Below the pieces are notes generated by a model. It worked only from the letters and a program-made list of their open reading frames with translations. It made no database searches and had not been told where the DNA came from. Both the position numbers and the translations under genes were made by a program. DNA of 64,000 nt from Irpex lacteus (Eukaryota > Basidiomycota > Agaricomycetes > Polyporales > Irpicaceae). This document shows positions 59,936-64,000 of this stretch, piece by piece (position 1 is the first letter of the stretch; every line of letters begins with the position of its first letter). The stretch lies in NCBI GenBank assembly GCA_001986395.2, contig MQVO02000022.1, positions 310,001 through 374,000 of the forward strand, written 5' to 3'.

Positions 59936-60527
59936 AGTGAATGCGATAGTAAGATGAAGGAAGAGTCTGAGTTAGGCCAATGTCGACGTTTTAGTGCCTG
60001 ACAGGACGTGCCTTTTTGTACTTCGCCTAACCGATGCCATGTGGCTACCGTGCATCAGACGCGTATTGTGATATGACCCAAGCCTAAGACCGACCTGAGT
60101 GATGATTGGCTGGGGACGCTCCAGTTCGACATTCATTGCTCTGATCGCTTCTTACTGACTGCAACAATGCGAGAATGATGCTAGTGTGACTCCTGGTGAT
60201 AGAGTATATTGAGGCAATAGCGGGGCCGTGTCTGCTCGACATTCTAGGCGGGTCAACTCGTTCGCATCAACGTAATGAGAGTATAGAAAGGTGTTGTGCA
60301 GGTGTTGTACCAGCGCAATTAACTGACTCCTTCGCTCGTCTGACTCAACTCCGAGTCTTCATGACTCCACGAGACAGTCAATGCCAAAAATATATCCATT
60401 GCTTCCGGATCATTGGTGATGCTACGTAACATAGTGTGTGCATTGTGAGATAAATTGTATGCGACTGAGGACAATAGCATTCGGATCACTCACTGTATGA
60501 TACAGCTGGTTTATTAGTGGTTCACAT
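59936..60527. other. Spacer between acylphosphatase stop and kinesin start
   Basis: About 590 bp, the presumed kinesin promoter and acylphosphatase terminator. Nothing else is seen. Confidence 0.5.
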
Positions 60528-60927
60528 TCATCTTGTTATATCGAATGACTGGAACTGAAGTCGTGCAAGGTCGCTTTCATTAGAAAATCGAATGTCAGAG
60601 ACGTTGGCATAGCGAGGTCCCGCTGCCAAATCCTCCTTGCTATTGACAATTTGAGAACCGACTGGATTAGCCACTATCCAATCTTTAAATGTGGTAAACT
60701 CACAACTTCGCCAACTTGTCCTCATCGCCTTGCGCAAGGCCAACGACCGTTCCATCCTACCACATGGCCTCAGAACAGAGGGCATTGCTTGATGGTGAAT
60801 AACATACTGAGTGGTTCTTTACCCATCCCACAATTCCATCCGCCCTTGCGGTGGTTGCAACGAAGTGTCTGAATCCGACTCCTTGAACGCGACCGTGAAC
60901 AACAAACTCGAAGGTTTTGAGAGACAT
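60528..60927 (-). CDS. Acylphosphatase
   Basis: Three exons (60927-60808, 60756-60704, 60639-60528) join in frame to 94 residues, the usual length. The start MSLKTFEFVVHGRVQGVGFR includes the phosphate-binding loop with its catalytic arginine (GVGFRHF), followed by GIVGWVKN with the catalytic asparagine, and GTVVGLAQGDEDKLAKF. The enzyme hydrolyses carboxyl-phosphate bonds such as in acyl phosphates, in the cytosol. The second intron must end at 60640; using the earlier AG at about 60664 would put a stop in frame. A 720-bp gap to the divergent SWR1 gene probably serves as a two-way promoter. Confidence 0.9.
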
Positions 60928-61645
60928 TATGTGTTTCAATGAGGCATGCGATGTTGTAGACTGAACCAAGAGACGAGAGAGCATTAAAAGTACCCGTGGT
61001 GCTCCATAGCCACGAGCCGCTGAGATCACGCTTCGTGCCGCGAGCAGAGACGGAAATGTTCCACACGCTAAACCAGCTGTATTGCCCAATTCCCAGTGAG
61101 AGTTGTTAGACTCAAGATGAAGCTGCGTTCTCAGGCGAGTAGAAAGCTCAAGATACAAGCAGATTGAACAAGTCCGACCCTGCGTAACGCGCAACAAGAC
61201 CGTGGTACTGTAACGACTTCTACAACGGTGACAGACACCAGGGTTTAGTTGCAAAGGATACCATGGCGCTGTACGAGTCCATTCCAGAGTTTTAAGAAAG
61301 TAGAGACAGAAGCCAGAATTTGACCAAATGAGAGTGGCCAAGCTGATTCGTTGAAACACGCTGCCGCCCTAATTACCGAACGCGGTGGCCGTTATTTGTT
61401 CCGACCAAATATCCTTCTCGATGCGCAACGAAATGGCACCGGAAAGTACTCGAGCCCAAACGACCACCTCCGCGGCCTGCAAGCAGCTGCTTCATTCTTC
61501 AAACTCTTCTGTTCTTGCAGAATCTGTGTCTTGGTCCAAAAATCTCAAAAAACCGTCCAGGATCCAGGGAGATCATCCGCCGACTGGCTCCCACGCGTCT
61601 GCCACCCTATGGACAATTAGCTGCATATTGGCCCACTAGTTGGAT
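60928..61645. promoter_or_regulatory. Divergent promoter region of acylphosphatase and the SWR1-type gene
   Basis: 718 bp between two start codons pointing apart. No specific boxes are named; both promoters must be here. Confidence 0.45.
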
Positions 61646-64000
61646 ATGAGCAAGACAGAACGTAATGGGAAGGCTCGTGGAGGTCCTAAAGAGCGTTTGA
61701 GGGCCTCTATAGTAGAGGACGCGGAGGAGAGTGTGATAGAAGAGCGCGACAGGCTGATCCGTGAAAGACAAGGCACAGTGGAAGAGGTGCTGGACAGGCA
61801 TGACGATTTGGTGCGTGCTGAAGTTCTGTATAACAATTTTAGACCTTTTAATTTATATTTCTAGGTGCGAGAACTATTCCATCTGGAGAAATATGTGTCA
61901 TTGTTGTCCTATAATCCTCAGGTACGTCCTTGTCTGTCCTGCAAATGTTCACAAGCACCATACGCAAGGATTCTTCAAAGCTCTTCATATACGTCTCTTC
62001 TATACGTCTGCTTTGCATGGGCTGGTGTGGCGTACATTGATATGCTGAAGCGACTCTACAGGAGGCAAAAACGGATAAGAGCGCGGTTTTCCTGAACGTA
62101 TGTCCTCCAGAGCCTCATTTCTGAAATGCAACTCATATGTACCTAGTTTAAAGCAACATATGACCTTGTGGATCATACCGCTACTGCAGGTCCATCCAGA
62201 AAGACGCGTCACGCTCATACGCAGCGTCTTCAGTCTTTGCAAACCAATCCAGCCGGTGGCCCTGCTTCTTCGTTAAATAAGAAGCACAAGGCACCCGCAG
62301 GCCACGAAGAACAGGATGGAATGCTCTGGACGTTGCTCGCCGAAGTCAATGCCAAAGCAAAGGGTAAAGAACCCCCTGCTGTACAGAGCGCCAGTGCTCC
62401 TGTTCGCCGCCGTGGAAGGCCTCCCAAGTCTACTCAGCCGAAGGCATCTACCCCAGTTCATAATGATGATCACAGCGCCCACACCACTGCACCTTTGCAG
62501 CGTCGGCGAACTGTAATAGGTTCACCAATGCAACCACCTCCTGCGAAGAGACGCAAATTGGATAATCACGCTAGTGAACGTGATTTATCTCTCTCCGCCT
62601 CTATCACCGATTCCAATCCTGCCCCGCCGAAGAGAAAGAGACGTGAAGGCTTGCGTGCTGCACAAACTGAGGAAGAAGAGCCGTCTGTTTCCGCCTCTGC
62701 TGCTCCTCTCAAGCGCGTCAAGCTCATCGTTCGCAAACCGCCCCCAGTCTACACTCATCCTCTGCAGCGGCCTCCGTTACCACAATTCGGATCGTCCCTG
62801 GAATCATTCCTCAGGTCGTATAAGGCTCCAAATGATGCTAACATGGACGAAAATGCCCTTGAGGAGGCAGCTCACAGTGACCTGGTTATCTGGAGGCAGG
62901 TGGATAATATGCGACGACAAGGGCGGATGATACACCGACCGCCAGACAGCTCATCTGGTAGTGTCTCCGGTTCGAAAGGCCCACAGCGGGCGCCTGACCT
63001 GTGGGACCAAATCATCCTGGAGGTGCAGGAGCGTCATCGTGTACGCCGTTATCCCACCGGCGAGTATGTTGCCTCGCAGGTTGCTAGTCGAGTCGTGGCA
63101 TACTGGGAGGCTCAAGCGGCTCGGGACGACAAGGCCAGAGCGCTGGAGGAGAAGAGGTTGCGTGCGTTGGCGAAGGCCACCATCAGGCTAGTGACGGCGA
63201 AATGGAAGGAGGCAGTATACGTAAGTCTACGCGACTTCTCAATATCATCAAGCAGTCAATTTAGTCCTTTGTGTACAGTATATTCGCGATCAGGAGCGGA
63301 AGAAGCGCGAGGACGAGGAACGACGGCGTGGTCACGAGCATCTGGACGCTATCCTTGACCAGTCAGGACACATCCTCGAAGCTCAACAGGTGGACCTCGC
63401 CAGACCCAACGGCGCTTTATCTCGAAGCAGGTCAGGTAGTCTTTCTGCGGGTCTTGACCACTGGGCTTCTGCTTCCCCACCGGCAGGAGACGAACATGAC
63501 TCTGACGACTCCGATTCAGATGATGGGAGAAAGGGCGTCGAAAGTGATAGCGACGACAAGGATGCAGAGCTTAATCAGTCAAATATTAATCAGCTCATCT
63601 CGCAGAAGAGTAGTCCTCCCCTCGGAGAAGAATCTTCTCGAGAGGTTTCTGAGGAACGTACCAGAGCATCGCGGACCTCCTCTCCAAACGATGTCGAGGA
63701 GTCTTCTACGTTCTCAAGGAGATTAAGTGTCTCATTCGCGGAGAAAGATACACGTATTTCACCCACCTCTCCTTTGTTCCTCAAACACCGTTCCACTTCA
63801 TCATTACGCTTGGAAATCACGGAGGATCTGGATGAGGATGCCCCCTCTCACTTGCGAGAATCCCAAGCCAAGTGGCAAGAAGAGCCCTCGGTTGCATCTC
63901 CCCTTGCCCGGATCACCGACTTTCCCGAGTCTACGTCCAGCAGATCTTCCGTCATCCCCGAATCAATACCCGAACTTCAGCAAGACCACCTCGACGATCT
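61646..64000 (+). CDS. SWR1-type chromatin-remodelling helicase, N-terminal part (runs off the window)
   Basis: Exons 61646-61810, 61865-61921, 62062-62097, 62147-63220 and 63279 onward join in frame to about 684 residues before the window ends. The start is a charged helix (SVIEERDRLIRERQGTVEEV). A long basic, serine/proline-rich region with nuclear-localisation-like PAKRRKLD and PKRKRREG follows. At about residues 365-450 is an HSA-like domain: DLWDQIILEVQERHRVRR, YVASQVASRVVAYWEAQAA, KATIRLVTAKWKEAVYYIR. HSA domains recruit actin-related proteins in SWR1, INO80 and NuA4. After it come acidic clusters (DSDDSDSDDG), as in Swr1 upstream of its ATPase. The Snf2 ATPase itself would lie beyond 64000. 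SWR1 is preferred over Eaf1/INO80 from the acidic region, with moderate confidence. Confidence 0.75.

Noticed and set aside
60640..60703. Apparent frameshift in acylphosphatase
   Set aside because: Using the acceptor at 60640 instead of the earlier AG gives a normal family sequence (KLAKFKEDL).
1..64000. CRISPR arrays, retrotransposon LTRs or reverse transcriptase
   Set aside because: No regularly spaced short repeats and no RT, integrase or gag motifs were seen; all mobile DNA here is DNA-transposon type.

Overview
The window is nuclear DNA from a filamentous basidiomycete, most likely an agaricomycete. Genes are dense and carry many introns of about 48-65 nt with GT/AG ends. The gene families also fit: Plavaka and hAT DNA transposons, DUF6589 and DUF6532 proteins, fungal flavin monooxygenases, and a SWR1-type HSA protein. 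No rRNA, tRNA or CRISPR array was found. Coordinates of multi-exon genes below were built by hand-joining exons and checking that every junction keeps frame.

Layout. 0.1-4.3 kb: two paralogous type II membrane GT8 glycosyltransferases, both on the minus strand. 6.4-7.5 kb: an unrecognised broken minus-strand gene. 7.69-19.17 kb: a hAT transposon with a perfect 8-bp target duplication. Its transposase gene was split by a second, 7,389-bp element (8175-15563). That inner element has long terminal inverted repeats and a 9-bp duplication, and carries a RecQ-like helicase gene and a DUF6589 gene. 19.5-21.4 kb: a seven-transmembrane host gene. 23.26-30.67 kb: a Plavaka (CACTA-like) element with a transposase broken by one stop codon and a divergent DUF6532 gene. 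31.12-35.21 kb: a second, intact hAT copy encoding a 1,058-residue transposase. About 23 kb of the 28 kb between 7.7 and 35.2 kb is therefore mobile DNA, in nested and side-by-side layers.

35.9-53.5 kb looks like a secondary-metabolism region. Two tandem pairs of FAD monooxygenases of the salicylate hydroxylase type flank a UbiA prenyltransferase. A GPI-anchored cupredoxin and an otubain deubiquitinase lie between the pairs and are probably bystanders. Prenylation of an aromatic acid followed by oxidative decarboxylation to a prenylated hydroquinone is the simplest scheme. 54.3-57.1 kb holds a small family of secreted eight-cysteine peptides with an unusual 6-9 nt last exon. 57.5-64 kb returns to conserved housekeeping genes: an atypical kinesin, acylphosphatase and the N-terminal part of a SWR1-type chromatin remodeller that runs off the window.

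The most interesting object is the inner element at 8175-15563. Subtracting it and one copy of its 9-bp duplication from the outer hAT leaves exactly 4,090 bp, the length of the intact hAT copy, so its ends are fixed to the base. It behaves as a DNA transposon whose only two genes are a RecQ-like helicase and a DUF6589 protein.
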